From contig NZ_LGEA01000090.1 in assembly GCF_001280065.1 (NCBI RefSeq), positions 160,553-224,552 on the forward strand: a stretch of 64,000 nt of DNA, given 5' to 3'. Origin of the DNA: Streptomyces sp. NRRL B-1140. GTDB lineage: Bacteria; Actinomycetota; Actinomycetes; Streptomycetales; Streptomycetaceae. The position numbers and the translations under genes are program-made. Below the pieces are notes generated by a model, which saw nothing but the letters and a program-made list of their open reading frames with translations, did not search any database and had not been told where the DNA came from. Below are positions 18,401 through 26,022 of the stretch, in pieces. How positions within the stretch are numbered: position 1 is the stretch's first letter; the number at the start of each line of letters is the position of its first letter.

Positions 18401-18568
18401 GATGTGTCGCGCGAGGACGTGCGGCACAGATTCAGGCCCCACGGACTCGCTGATGGGATGCCATCCGAAGCTGGCCAGCTCCTTCAACTGCTGCTCGAAG
18501 CGGAGCGTGATCAGCTGCTCGTACAGTCCATCGGCTGGGGCAGAGAGGTCAGTGCGGCTCTCAGACAC
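15407..18568 (-). CDS. PLD-SF2 helicase-DUF3427 protein (candidate defence effector)
   Basis: This is a 1053-aa multidomain protein. About residues 130-290 form a phospholipase-D-like nuclease domain with LHAKAWLF (His220, Lys222) and YVGSSNLS. Residues 320-720 form an SF2 helicase core with Walker A ATGTGKT (351-357), DEFH box (445-448), GLTATPER (469-476) and the motif VI arginines QQLGRGLRR. The C-terminal 300 residues resemble DUF3427. This architecture occurs in restriction and defence islands and suggests ATP-driven DNA translocation with cleavage. GTG 18568 is chosen because GGGGGAG lies seven bases upstream, although the frame is open to 18649. Codon use is less GC-rich than in flanking genes. 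Confidence 0.88.
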   Translation of the reverse strand: MSESRTDLSAPADGLYEQLITLRFEQQLKELASFGWHPISESVGPESVPHVLARHIGGTVRQVLQNLPAEERVFAANHILESVSTLHGAKEWVDLVADGPRQLLAITQQEAPGVFAVRPGIPLSDAALITNSPEDPSLGFELRAELATADRVDLLCAFVKWHGLRIIEQSLKAAHARGVPIRVITTTYIGATERRALDRLVEEFNAQVKVNYETRSTRLHAKAWLFRRKSGYDTAYVGSSNLSKAALLDGLEWNVRLSSVATPDVMRKFEATFDAYWSDPSFEVYDPQADGERLQEALAIAGGTSSTSAAQRGITLSGLEVRPYPHQRDMLERLEVEREVHDRHRNLLVAATGTGKTVMAALDYKQLRKKHGRDLRLLFVAHRKEILDQSMRTYQDVLVDANFGESLHSGEIPERWSHVFASVQSLSTKGLVRLAPDHFDVIVIDEFHHGTSPTYRKILDHFQPLELLGLTATPERMDGKNIQDEFFNGRIAAEMRLWEALENDLLSPFHYFGISDTTDLSTVEWKRGAYDPTALSNVLSSNARRARLVVKAVREKLSDPSTMRALGFCVSVAHAHFMAEVFRTAGLEAIALSGETPARQRKQALSDLASGRLQVIFSVDLFNEGLDIPDVDTLLLLRPTSSATVFLQQLGRGLRRSEGKAVLTVLDFIGQHRKEFRFENQFRALTNLTRKRLLDHIEHDFPQLPSGCQIILEEKARKAIIANIKDQIGVNVTALAREVADYGESTLSHYLEESGRELKEIYRGNGNSWTGLLRRAGLLKGEAPEGEAALLKRVPAFLHVDDPLRVAAYTRMLADDAPSYGELDEQGQAYARMLFFQLWPLGGVTRKGFASYDSGFAALRKQRAVRSELREVLAYNLAHTEHVPIPLLGLGGDTGIPLTVHASYSREEILPALGQSAIGGFMPGDFREGVKWCESVKTDALLITLEKDEKDFSPQTRYHDYALSETRFHWESQNQTSETSPTGLRYQRHAAEGSHVLLFVRRYKNTDIGGAQPWMLLGPAEYVEHTGSKPMAITWQLKHSIPADVWTYSAIAG

Positions 18569-18692
18569 AGGCAGGCTCCCCCGATTGATCGCGTCGATCG
18601 ATGAGGCCGTTCTATCAAGAGGCACTGACAGAGCAGTGAGTGTGGGCACACAGCGGCCTCCCGCTGGACAGGTTCGGTCGTCGATATGCGCG
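18569..18692. promoter_or_regulatory. Divergent promoter region of the helicase/nuclease pair
   Basis: The 124-bp region holds the start signals of both genes of the pair, so their expression can be coordinated from one site. TTGATAGAAC on the minus strand (around 18607-18616) is the clearest AT-rich stretch. No clean -35/-10 pair or operator is resolvable by eye. Confidence 0.35.
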
Positions 18693-19862
18693 ATGTCGAT
18701 CTTTTTGGAGGCGCAACTGATCGCGGCGGGCTACGTTTTGAGCGTGCACTTACGTGACCTGCTCATACGCATAGCAGAGACCTACGATCCCGAGGCTGGT
18801 ATAGGCAGGGGGGTTCCAGCCCAAGACCTCCTTCGGGAGGTGGAGAGGATGTCCGATCTGCCCTTACCTCATGGCTTCGTCGCGTCAGGGAAGGGAGGGC
18901 AGGGGTCTGCGAGTAGCACCCCGTGGATCGGCGTGTTTGGCGAGTCGATCAATACGCAGGCCCAGGAGGGTTTGTATCTCGCCTACATCTTCGACTCGAC
19001 CCGAACCTCCGTGACCCTCACGTTGCAGCAGGGTGTGACAAGGCTTTCGGACGCATACCCCAAGCTGGGCGACCGGCTGAGGGAACTGAAGCGGCGGGCA
19101 AGGCACCTCAGAGCGGGCTTGGAACCCGAGTTAGCCGCGCGTTGGGCTGACACGCCGACCTTCAACTCCAGGCTCGAACGCCCCCGCGCGTACGAGGCCG
19201 CCAGCGTGGCGGCACGGCGGTACGAGATCGCGAACCTGCCAGCGGAGGAAGTCCTCGCAGAGGAACTCCGAGTGGCATCTCTGTTGCTCCGCGACGCCGC
19301 CGCAAGCCATCGCGTCTGGCTCCAGCAGCCACCGGATGACGAGCCCATCGTCTACGAAGGGCAGGGCCATCTCCCTTCCCCCGCTGATGACCCCCTCGAC
19401 GGCTTTCGCCCGAACGACAGCAGCGACTACTACGTCCACATCAAGGGCGGCCGTCGGCGCAGAGAACGGCACCACGAAGAGCTCATCAAAGACTTCGGCC
19501 TTCACGTGGTGATGCGCGGGTATCAGCCGATCACGCTCGGCATGTATCCCAGGGACCTAGTTCTGCGCCGTCCCGCCGTGGATCAGCGGCGCTGTTGGCT
19601 TGTGGAGGGCAAAGCCGTCAAGAAGGGCAACACAACGCAAGCCGTCCGTGAGGCAGTGGGGCAGCTGTTTGAGTACAGCTATTACTGGCACCTGAAGCGC
19701 GGTGAGCCGAAGCCGCACCTTGTAGCCCTCTTCACGGAAGACATAGGGCACTACGCCGAGTACCTAGAGGAACACGGCATCGCCTCAATCTGGAGGACTG
19801 AGGGCGGGGGCTGGGCGGGTTCTCCTACGGCCGTCTCGTGGGATCTGGCCGTGGGAGCCTGA
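18693..19862 (+). CDS. MrcB-N (DUF3578)-like plus PD-(D/E)XK nuclease protein (candidate defence partner)
   Basis: This is a protein of about 389 aa. Residues 20-150 resemble the MrcB N-terminal/DUF3578 modified-DNA reader: PWIGVFGESI, then GLYLAYIFDSTRTSVTLTLQQG. Residues 255-370 look like a PD-(D/E)XK nuclease: HHEEL (Glu262/263), RDLVL (Asp288), LVEGKA (Glu305-x-Lys307) and QLFEY (Gln324). The start is uncertain. ATG 18693 has no ribosome site and may be leaderless, while GGAGG at 18707-18711 would instead serve an in-frame CTG at 18717. Divergent pairing with the helicase suggests one restriction-like system. The domain calls are by motif only. Confidence 0.8.
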   Translation: MSIFLEAQLIAAGYVLSVHLRDLLIRIAETYDPEAGIGRGVPAQDLLREVERMSDLPLPHGFVASGKGGQGSASSTPWIGVFGESINTQAQEGLYLAYIFDSTRTSVTLTLQQGVTRLSDAYPKLGDRLRELKRRARHLRAGLEPELAARWADTPTFNSRLERPRAYEAASVAARRYEIANLPAEEVLAEELRVASLLLRDAAASHRVWLQQPPDDEPIVYEGQGHLPSPADDPLDGFRPNDSSDYYVHIKGGRRRRERHHEELIKDFGLHVVMRGYQPITLGMYPRDLVLRRPAVDQRRCWLVEGKAVKKGNTTQAVREAVGQLFEYSYYWHLKRGEPKPHLVALFTEDIGHYAEYLEEHGIASIWRTEGGGWAGSPTAVSWDLAVGA

Positions 19863-19995
19863 GCAGGACGCTTTCCTACTCTGGCGATGGGGAGCGCCGC
19901 CGTGCGCTGGGCAGATGCCCGGCGTGGCGGGCGCGTCTGCGGGGTCGCCACGCCGGGTTGGTTTAGCGGCTGCCTGCCGGTGGCTTCTGCCCGTG

Positions 19996-21012
19996 TCAGG
20001 CCGTACCGCCGTGGCACTGGCCGTAGGGCCGGCCCGACCCACACCAGCAACCCGCCCCCGACTGCGGCGGCCAAGCCACCGCCCGCCCCCGAGCCGCCAG
20101 TGTCGTCGCGTACTGCGGCAGCAGCGTCGCATCCGTCGGAGACGAAAGCTCCGACGCCGCGAAGGCCTCGTACGACGGGACCGTGCCCGTGACGATGCCC
20201 AGGTTCGGGGTGCCGGAGGAGGACAGTTCGCGCAGCGACTGCTCTATCGAGACCAGGTGGTCGGCGTGGGACGGGTACTCCGTCGACAGGGACGGATAGG
20301 CCTCCAGGAGTTCCGTCAGCTCGTTCGCCGGCCAGTGCAGGATCGCCACCGGGAACGGGCGGGAGAGGGCCTCCCGGTACGCGCCCAGTTCTGCTCGGAG
20401 GCGGAGGATCTCCGCCTCCAGTTCCGCCGGGTTCTCCGAGCCCAGGGACCACACGCGCTTGGGGTCGTGGAGTTCGTCCAGGGTGATCGGGAGGGAGTGG
20501 ACCGAGTCCGCCAGGGCGTCCCACTCGTCGTGGGACCTGCCGAGCATGCGCCGTACGCGGTGGCGGCCGAAGAGGAGGGGATGGGTGGCGTAGGGGGGCT
20601 CCTCGACGTCCGTCAGGAGGCGGTGCACGGCCTCCGTGAACGTCTCGTGGGCCGCTTCCAGTTCGTCGTGGGATTCCAGGGACTCCGCGACGATCACCCA
20701 GGGGGCCGGGTCCTTGGGGGACGCTGCCCGGACACCTTCGATGATCGCGCGGGCCTCGGCCTCGTGGCCGTACTCCCACAGGTTCGAGGCCTTGAGCGCC
20801 CGCACCAGGTGGGGGTTCTCCAGGCCGTCGGGGGAGGACAGCAGGCGGTCGTAGAGGGTGGTCGCGGTGGGGCGGTCGCCGGAGAGCTCCAGGTGGGCCG
20901 CCGCCCGCAGCAGCAGGGCCTCGGCGTCCTCGGGATACAGGCCGGCGGTCCGCTCCAGGCGTGCCGCCTCGGCGGTGTGGTCGACGTTTTCGGCAGGCGT
21001 GTCGGGGCGCAT
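19996..21012 (-). CDS. TPR-like protein with C-terminal SEC-C zinc motif
   Basis: The 338-aa soluble protein has a helical, repeat-like N-terminal half (RLERTAGLYPEDAEALLLRAAAHLEL..., resembling tetratricopeptide repeats). It ends in CWCGSGRPYGQCH, the SEC-C zinc-binding motif (CxC-x8-CH) known from SecA. Function is unknown; such proteins probably bind other proteins. ATG 21012 is taken as the start of the conserved part. Up to 33 further in-frame codons exist but look non-coding. GC content is again typical of the chromosome, so the island ends just to the left. Confidence 0.75.
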   Translation of the reverse strand: MRPDTPAENVDHTAEAARLERTAGLYPEDAEALLLRAAAHLELSGDRPTATTLYDRLLSSPDGLENPHLVRALKASNLWEYGHEAEARAIIEGVRAASPKDPAPWVIVAESLESHDELEAAHETFTEAVHRLLTDVEEPPYATHPLLFGRHRVRRMLGRSHDEWDALADSVHSLPITLDELHDPKRVWSLGSENPAELEAEILRLRAELGAYREALSRPFPVAILHWPANELTELLEAYPSLSTEYPSHADHLVSIEQSLRELSSSGTPNLGIVTGTVPSYEAFAASELSSPTDATLLPQYATTLAARGRAVAWPPQSGAGCWCGSGRPYGQCHGGTA

Positions 21013-21153
21013 GGGGGACACCGTACTGCCGGGAGGTGACGAGCGTGAGAGATGCGCAGGCCAGACCACTCGGCCTCCCGACTTTCCCTCCGCTCGCCAC
21101 CCCGGCTTCACGACTCGTCCCGAACCGCCGTCGCCGGCCCGTCGACCCCAGGA

Positions 21154-22629
21154 CTAGAGGGTCACGCCGTCGATTTGCAAGGTTTGGACCGACTTCGCCG
21201 CGAATGGCACGCTGACCGACTTGCCGTTCAGGCGGATGTCCGAGCGTGCCGTGTAGAGGTCGCCGCCGCCCGTCGTGAGCGTGTTCCAGCGCGGGACCAC
21301 GCCCCCGGTGCTGCCCGTCACCGTCGAGAAGCGGGAGAGGTCGAAGGTCAGGGTCTGGGCGGAGGTGGAGGTGTTCACCGCCACGATCACCAGGCGTCGG
21401 GCCGTCGCGTCGTACGCCGCCACCGCGTAGTCCACGCCCGTGTCCAGGATCGTCATGCCGGGGCGGATGTGGCGGCTGAACTGGGCCATCACATAGTGCT
21501 TGGTCTGGACGGTGGTCGGCTGGAGGGTGCTCGCGTCGTAGGCGATCATCGCCCAGCCCGTGGACGGGTCCATGACCTGCCAGTAGCACCAGGCCGTCGG
21601 GTGCAGCCAGCGGAAGTCCAGGCAGAGGTTGGAGGCCATCGTCAGGCCCGTGCCGTCGCTGTCGCCCGTCTCGGAGTTCCACAGCTTCTTGCGGGAGGTG
21701 GTCACCACGTCCGTGTAGAGCAGGTCGCGGCGGCCGCCCGAGCCCTGGTAGCCGTGCACGTTGACCTGGGAGACCAGGCCCTTGGTCGTCGCGTTGAAGG
21801 ACGACCACGTGGAGCGGGCCGTGTCGTAGTTCGTCTCGTCCGACGCGGCGATGCGCAGGCCGGTGAGGCCGCGCTTGTCCAGCTCGCTGCGCATGTAGGG
21901 GAGTACGGCGGCCTGGACCGCCGGGTCCATGTGGCAGCCCTCCTGGGTGCCGGTCGCGGTCCACCAGGTGGAGGCCGGCTCGTTGAAGGGGTCGACCGTC
22001 GCGAAGTTCACGCCCCAGTTCGACTTCGCGTACAGCGCCGTCGCCGCCAAGTGGGAGGCGTGCTGGCGGTAGTTCCACGTCTGGAGGTTGTTGCCGCCGC
22101 CCGAGGCGCCCGAGGGGTTGTGGTTGGAGCACATCCACCACATCGGGGAGTTGGCGAACAGTTCGGTGATCGCCCCCCGCTGCGTCGCCTTCACCAGCAT
22201 CGCGCGCTGGTTGGCGTCCGCCGTCCACTTCCAGGCGGAGGAGGTGGGGTCCTCGTTGTTCCAGTCCTGCCAGAAGCCCTCGATCTGCTTGAAGGCGGGG
22301 ATGTTGGGCGACTTCACCATCGTCTCGCCGCCGACGCTGTTCCAGCTGCACGCGCCGAGGTTGTACCGGGCGATGTTGAGGCCCAGGCCGGGCAGGGAAC
22401 GGCCGTTGTACGTGACGGACTTGGTGGTGAAGAACAGGTCGGCGAAGTCGTCCCGGGCGCCGAAGACGTTGGCCCACCAGGCGAGGGAGGTGCCCCAGCC
22501 CTCCCAGGTGCCGTACGTCGTCGACGGGTTGACGGCGATCGTGGCGTCCGCGTGCGCGGTGCCTGTCGCCAGGGCGCTGCCGAGGAACGTTCCGCCTGCT
22601 GCGGCCAGCAGACTTCTGCGTCGTATCAC
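21154..22629 (-). CDS. Secreted GH30-type glycoside hydrolase (endo-beta-1,6-galactanase-like)
   Basis: The 491-aa exported enzyme starts with RRRSLLAAAGGTFLGSALATGTAHA, a Tat-like signal with an AHA-DA cleavage site. The catalytic barrel shows TWEGWGTSLAWWA near the N-terminus, an acid/base Glu in DPFNEP and the probable nucleophile Glu in LWNSETGDS. A beta-sandwich follows to the end. The pattern is that of GH30 enzymes such as the Streptomyces beta-1,6-galactanase acting on arabinogalactan side chains. GTG 22629 follows a perfect GGAGGAGCC site. It may release galacto-oligosaccharides of the kind used by the GH35 operon, though the two loci are 8 kb apart. Confidence 0.85.
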   Translation of the reverse strand: MIRRRSLLAAAGGTFLGSALATGTAHADATIAVNPSTTYGTWEGWGTSLAWWANVFGARDDFADLFFTTKSVTYNGRSLPGLGLNIARYNLGACSWNSVGGETMVKSPNIPAFKQIEGFWQDWNNEDPTSSAWKWTADANQRAMLVKATQRGAITELFANSPMWWMCSNHNPSGASGGGNNLQTWNYRQHASHLAATALYAKSNWGVNFATVDPFNEPASTWWTATGTQEGCHMDPAVQAAVLPYMRSELDKRGLTGLRIAASDETNYDTARSTWSSFNATTKGLVSQVNVHGYQGSGGRRDLLYTDVVTTSRKKLWNSETGDSDGTGLTMASNLCLDFRWLHPTAWCYWQVMDPSTGWAMIAYDASTLQPTTVQTKHYVMAQFSRHIRPGMTILDTGVDYAVAAYDATARRLVIVAVNTSTSAQTLTFDLSRFSTVTGSTGGVVPRWNTLTTGGGDLYTARSDIRLNGKSVSVPFAAKSVQTLQIDGVTL

Positions 22630-22752
22630 GGCTCCTCCGTAAGGGAGATGAGGGCGCACGCCGGTCCCCGGCCCGGCGTCGCGAGGGGGCCCGTTGTCGG
22701 GTGACGAGAAGCATCGGGTGTGGCGTGTGGGTTGTCGAGAGTTCTGACGAAC

Positions 22753-22810
22753 CTTCTTCAAACCCGTTTAAGAAGTCGCCGGTCTGCTCGGGAGAGTGAT
22801 CCTGTATAAC
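22753..22810 (+). promoter_or_regulatory. Inverted repeat and -10 box before the DUF6412 gene
   Basis: CTTCTTCAAA (22753-22762) and TTTAAGAAG (22767-22775) form an imperfect inverted repeat between the divergent GH30 and DUF6412 genes. TATAAC (22805-22810) is a good -10 box reading right, giving a leader of about 36 bases before GTG 22853. The repeat may be an operator for either gene. Confidence 0.4.
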
Positions 22811-22852
22811 GAACGAGAGGACATACACACGTACGAGCGGGAGGGGCGGCCG

Positions 22853-23182
22853 GTGAACCGGAGCTGGGCGACGCTGCGTCCCGCCCTCGCGCTGCTCTTC
22901 CTGCTCGTCGAAGTGGCCCTGCTCGACACCGGCAGCCTCTCCGCCACCGTCGCCCTCGCCGCCACCGCCGCCGCTTCGGCCGCCTTCGCGCTCTGCGCCG
23001 TCGCCGCTTCGCGCTGCGCGCCCGCCGTGCCGCGCACCCGGGTGCGTACGGCCATCCGCGACCGGGACCGGCGTACGGCGTTCCTGCCACAACGCGATCC
23101 CGACGCCCGGGGGCGCACCCGGCCCCGGGCACCCGGTCACGCCCTCCGGGCGACCGTCGCGCTGGGGTACCTCTCCACCTGA
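22853..23182 (+). CDS. DUF6412-like small membrane protein
   Basis: The 109-aa protein has two N-terminal hydrophobic segments (ALALLFLLVEVALL; ATVALAATAAASAAFALCAVAA) and an arginine-rich cytoplasmic tail. GTG 22853 is preferred because GGGAGGGG lies upstream. A longer frame from 22796 would include promoter sequence. It precedes the YidC-like gene by 71 bp, an arrangement I recall from other Streptomyces where the protein is annotated DUF6412. Function unknown. Confidence 0.7.
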   Translation: MNRSWATLRPALALLFLLVEVALLDTGSLSATVALAATAAASAAFALCAVAASRCAPAVPRTRVRTAIRDRDRRTAFLPQRDPDARGRTRPRAPGHALRATVALGYLST

Positions 23183-23253
23183 AGTGACCCCGCGCGGGTC
23201 GTCATGCCGCCCTGATCTGTTCCGGCACGACGAGACCCCCGGAGGGCTCACCC

Positions 23254-23964
23254 ATGTCCGTCTTCGCCAGCCTGGTCGAGCACCTTGCCGACCTGCTCCA
23301 GCCGCTGTGCGGCGCCTCGGCCGCCGCCGCTGCGATCGTCCTGTTCACCGCGCTCGTACGCCTCCTCGTCCACCCCCTGTCCCGGGCCGCCGCGCGCGGC
23401 CAGAAGGCGAGGGCCGCGCTCCAGCCGAAGATCGCCGAGCTGCGGAGGAAGCACGGCAGGAATCCCGAGAGGCTCCAGAAGGCCGTGCTGGAGCTGCACG
23501 CCGAGGAGAAGGTGTCGCCGCTGGCCGGCTGCCTGCCGGGGATGCTCCAGATCCCGGCCTTCTTCCTGCTCTACCACCTGTTCTCCAGCGACACGATCGG
23601 CGGCGAGGCCAACGCGCTGCTCGGCCACCGTCTGTTCGCGGCTCCGCTCGGGGAGCGGTGGACGGACGCGCTCGACGGCGGTCTTCTCAGTGGCGCGGGG
23701 CTGGTCTACGCCGGGCTGTTCGTGGTCGTGGCCTGCGTCGCCGCGTTCAGCTACGGGCTCAGCAAGCGCATGATGGCCGCCAACCCGGTCGCCCCGGCCG
23801 GTGACGGGGAGCAGCTGCCCGGGCTGGGGGCGGTGAGCCGGGTGATGCCGTTCATGTCGTTCTTCACGCTGGTCACCGTGGCCGTCGTACCGCTGGCCGC
23901 CGCACTGTACGTCGTCACCAGTACGACGTGGAGTGCCGTGGAGCGGGCCGTGCTGTACCGGTGA
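23254..23964 (+). CDS. YidC/Oxa1-family membrane insertase paralogue
   Basis: The 236-aa protein has YidC/Oxa1 features: an early membrane segment ending in LVRLLVHPLSRAA, a charged hairpin (ALQPKIAELRRKHGRNPERLQKAVLELH), then GCLPGMLQIPAFFLLYHLF and two more membrane segments. It is short and lacks the usual long basic tail, so it is probably an accessory paralogue rather than the main insertase found next to the replication origin. It may insert a limited set of small membrane proteins such as its DUF6412 neighbour (inference). Confidence 0.88.
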   Translation: MSVFASLVEHLADLLQPLCGASAAAAAIVLFTALVRLLVHPLSRAAARGQKARAALQPKIAELRRKHGRNPERLQKAVLELHAEEKVSPLAGCLPGMLQIPAFFLLYHLFSSDTIGGEANALLGHRLFAAPLGERWTDALDGGLLSGAGLVYAGLFVVVACVAAFSYGLSKRMMAANPVAPAGDGEQLPGLGAVSRVMPFMSFFTLVTVAVVPLAAALYVVTSTTWSAVERAVLYR

Positions 23965-24109
23965 CCCGGCGGGCCCGGTCCAGTACGTGAACGGGGTATT
24001 GCGGAGTGCACGGGGAGCTTGGACGATCGACCAGTCCTCCGATGGGTCCGCCCCGCCGCATCCGGGCCGCGCGCATCGGCCGGGCGCCCGCGATCGAGGG
24101 AGACTGATC

Positions 24110-24967
24110 ATGAAGCTGCTGCGAGTCGGTACGGCCGGGGCGGAGCGGCCCGCGCTGCTCGACGCCGAGGGGGCCCTGCGGGACCTGTCGGGCGTCGTCG
24201 CGGACATCGACGGCACGCTGCTCGCCGACGAGGAGGCGCTCGGCCGGGTCCGGGCCGCCGCCGACGCCGGTGACCTGCCCGTACTGGACGCCACCGGGCT
24301 GCGGGTCGGGCCGCCGCTGGGGCGCATCGGCAAGATCGTCTGCATCGGGCTGAACTACCACGACCACGCGCGCGAGACCGGTGCCGAGCCGCCCGCCGAG
24401 CCGGTCCTCTTCATGAAGGCGCCGGACACCGTGGTCGGGCCGTACGACACCGTCCTCGTGCCGCGCCGGTCCCTCAAGACCGACTGGGAGGTCGAGCTGG
24501 CCGTCGTCATCGGGCGTACGGCCAGGTATCTGGAGACCGTGGAGGAGGCGCTCGCGCATGTCGCCGGGTACGCCGTGGCGCATGACGTGTCCGAGCGGGA
24601 GTTCCAGATCGAGCGCGGCGGGACCTGGGACAAGGGGAAGAACTGCGAGACGTTCAACCCGCTCGGGCCGTGGCTGGTGACGGCGGACGAGGTGCCGGAC
24701 CCGCAGAATCTGTCCCTCAAGTTGTGGGTCAACGGGGAGTTGAAGCAGGACGGGACGACTGCCGAGCAGATCTTCCCCGTCGGGGAGGTCGTGCGCTACC
24801 TCAGCCGGTTCATGACGCTGTACCCGGGCGATGTGATCAACACCGGGACGCCTGCGGGCGTGGCGCTGGGGGCACCCGAGCCGAAGCCGTTCCTGCGGGC
24901 CGGGGATGTCGTGGAGCTGGAGATCGAGGGGCTCGGGCGGCAGCGGCAGGAGTTCAAGGACGCGTAG
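24110..24967 (+). CDS. Fumarylacetoacetate hydrolase (FAH) family protein
   Basis: This is a 285-aa cytoplasmic enzyme. The C-terminal FAH fold begins around residue 70 with GKIVCIGLNYHDHARETG. Metal ligands are expected in FMKAPDTVVGP, the E-x-E of DWEVELAVVIG, and the Asp of VAHDVSERE. NTGTPAGV is the conserved end segment. Family members hydrolyse or decarboxylate 2,4-diketo acids or act as oxaloacetate decarboxylases, so the substrate is open. ATG 24110 has a GAGGGAG site. It is monocistronic. Confidence 0.9.
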   Translation: MKLLRVGTAGAERPALLDAEGALRDLSGVVADIDGTLLADEEALGRVRAAADAGDLPVLDATGLRVGPPLGRIGKIVCIGLNYHDHARETGAEPPAEPVLFMKAPDTVVGPYDTVLVPRRSLKTDWEVELAVVIGRTARYLETVEEALAHVAGYAVAHDVSEREFQIERGGTWDKGKNCETFNPLGPWLVTADEVPDPQNLSLKLWVNGELKQDGTTAEQIFPVGEVVRYLSRFMTLYPGDVINTGTPAGVALGAPEPKPFLRAGDVVELEIEGLGRQRQEFKDA

Positions 24968-25024
24968 GCGCTCCGCTGGGAGGGGCGGGGGACTGCGGTC
25001 CGCTGGCGGCCGCGGGCCGTCCGT

Positions 25025-25052
25025 GGCTGGTCGCGCAGTTCCCCGCGCCCCT
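25025..25052. repeat. Dispersed Streptomyces intergenic element
   Basis: The segment GGCTGGTCGCGCAGTTCCCC continuing to GCGCCCCT at 25052 lies between convergent genes. I recognise it from many Streptomyces intergenic regions, usually as half of a hairpin with a GGGGAACTGCGCGACC partner. Only one arm is clear here. It may act as a transcription-end structure. Confidence 0.5.
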
Positions 25053-25065
25053 CAGGGCGCTCCCC

Positions 25066-25932
25066 TCACGCCAGTACGGACGCCAGGTCGCGCCACGCCT
25101 TCCTCGGCAGGGCGTCGCGGGGCTCGCCGGTCAGGACCTGGAGGGCGACGTGGTCCGCGCCGGCCTCGAAGAAGGCGTCGATCCTCGTGCGGATCGCGGT
25201 GTCGTCGCCCCAGGCGAACAGGGCGTCGACCAGGCGGTCGCTGCCGCCGTCCTTCAGATCGTCCTCGGTGAAGCCGTGCCGCAGGAAGTTGTTGGTGTAG
25301 TTCGGCAGCGGGAGGTAGATCTCGAGGAACTCGCGGGCCAGGGCGCGGGCGCGGGCCGGATCCGTCTCCGGGACGACGCCCAGCTCCGGGGCCAGCAGCG
25401 GGGCCTTGCCCAGGATCTCGCGGGCGTGCGCCGTGTGCTCCGGGGTGACCAGGTACGGGATCGAGCCCGCCGCCCGGTCGCGCGCCAGCCGCAGCGACTT
25501 GGGGCCCAGGGCGGCCAGCAGGCGGCGGTCCTCCGGCACTCCGGCGGCGTCCAGACCGTCGAGGTGGGCGACCAGGGCCGAGTAGGGGCGCGCGTACTGC
25601 TCCACCCGCTTGGCGTGGCTCACTCCGAGGCCCAGCAGGAAACGCCCGGGGTGGGACGACTCCAGGTCCGCGAAGGCCGACGCGGAGGCGTCCGGCTCGT
25701 GCTGCCAGATGCTCTGGATGCTGGTGCCGACCCTGATCTTCGAGGTCGCCTCGATGAGCGGGGCGGCGTTGGCGGCGGAGCTGTTGCCGCCCAGCCAGAG
25801 GGCGCCGTAGCCGAGTTCCTCCAGTTCGGCGGCGGTCTCGGCGAGTTCGCCACGGCGGTCCGGGTCCTCGGAGCGCAGGCCCACGCTCCAGATGCCGTAC
25901 CGGCCGAGCGTCTCCTTCAGGGGGGTGGTCAT
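25066..25932 (-). CDS. LLM-class F420-dependent oxidoreductase
   Basis: The 288-aa luciferase-like TIM barrel contains GYGALWLGGNSSAAN, a KIRVGTSIQSIWQHEP strand and HPGRFLLGLGVSHAKRVEQY, which identify the actinobacterial F420-type subgroup close to TIGR03620. The cofactor is probably F420; the substrate is unknown. ATG 25932 follows GGAGGGAACC. It is transcribed alone, with the heme-binding-like operon behind it on the same strand after a 90-bp gap. Confidence 0.88.
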   Translation of the reverse strand: MTTPLKETLGRYGIWSVGLRSEDPDRRGELAETAAELEELGYGALWLGGNSSAANAAPLIEATSKIRVGTSIQSIWQHEPDASASAFADLESSHPGRFLLGLGVSHAKRVEQYARPYSALVAHLDGLDAAGVPEDRRLLAALGPKSLRLARDRAAGSIPYLVTPEHTAHAREILGKAPLLAPELGVVPETDPARARALAREFLEIYLPLPNYTNNFLRHGFTEDDLKDGGSDRLVDALFAWGDDTAIRTRIDAFFEAGADHVALQVLTGEPRDALPRKAWRDLASVLA

Positions 25933-26022
25933 CGGTGGGGTTCCCTCCGGTAGGGGCGCCATGCTTGATCACGCGTACACGGGTGCCAACCGGAGGGAAT
26001 CTCCGCTCATTCCATGAACGGC

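Noticed and set aside
18015..18692. N-terminal extension of the MrcB-N/nuclease gene by about 226 codons
   Set aside because: It would be antisense to the helicase N-terminus, has no domain and lacks a ribosome site.
15407..19862. Assignment of the helicase/nuclease pair to Hachiman, Gabija or Zorya
   Set aside because: The partner lacks HamA, GajA/GajB or ZorA/B features, and the PLD-DUF3427 fusion and MrcB-N reader do not fit those systems.
13600..20000. Integrase, transposase or prophage genes accompanying the island
   Set aside because: No recombinase or transposase signatures, terminal inverted repeats or tRNA-derived att duplication were found.
19751..23251. Minus-strand frame of 1166 codons spanning several genes
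   Set aside because: Low-complexity translation. It overlaps four better-supported genes, including the GH30 and SEC-C genes in other frames.
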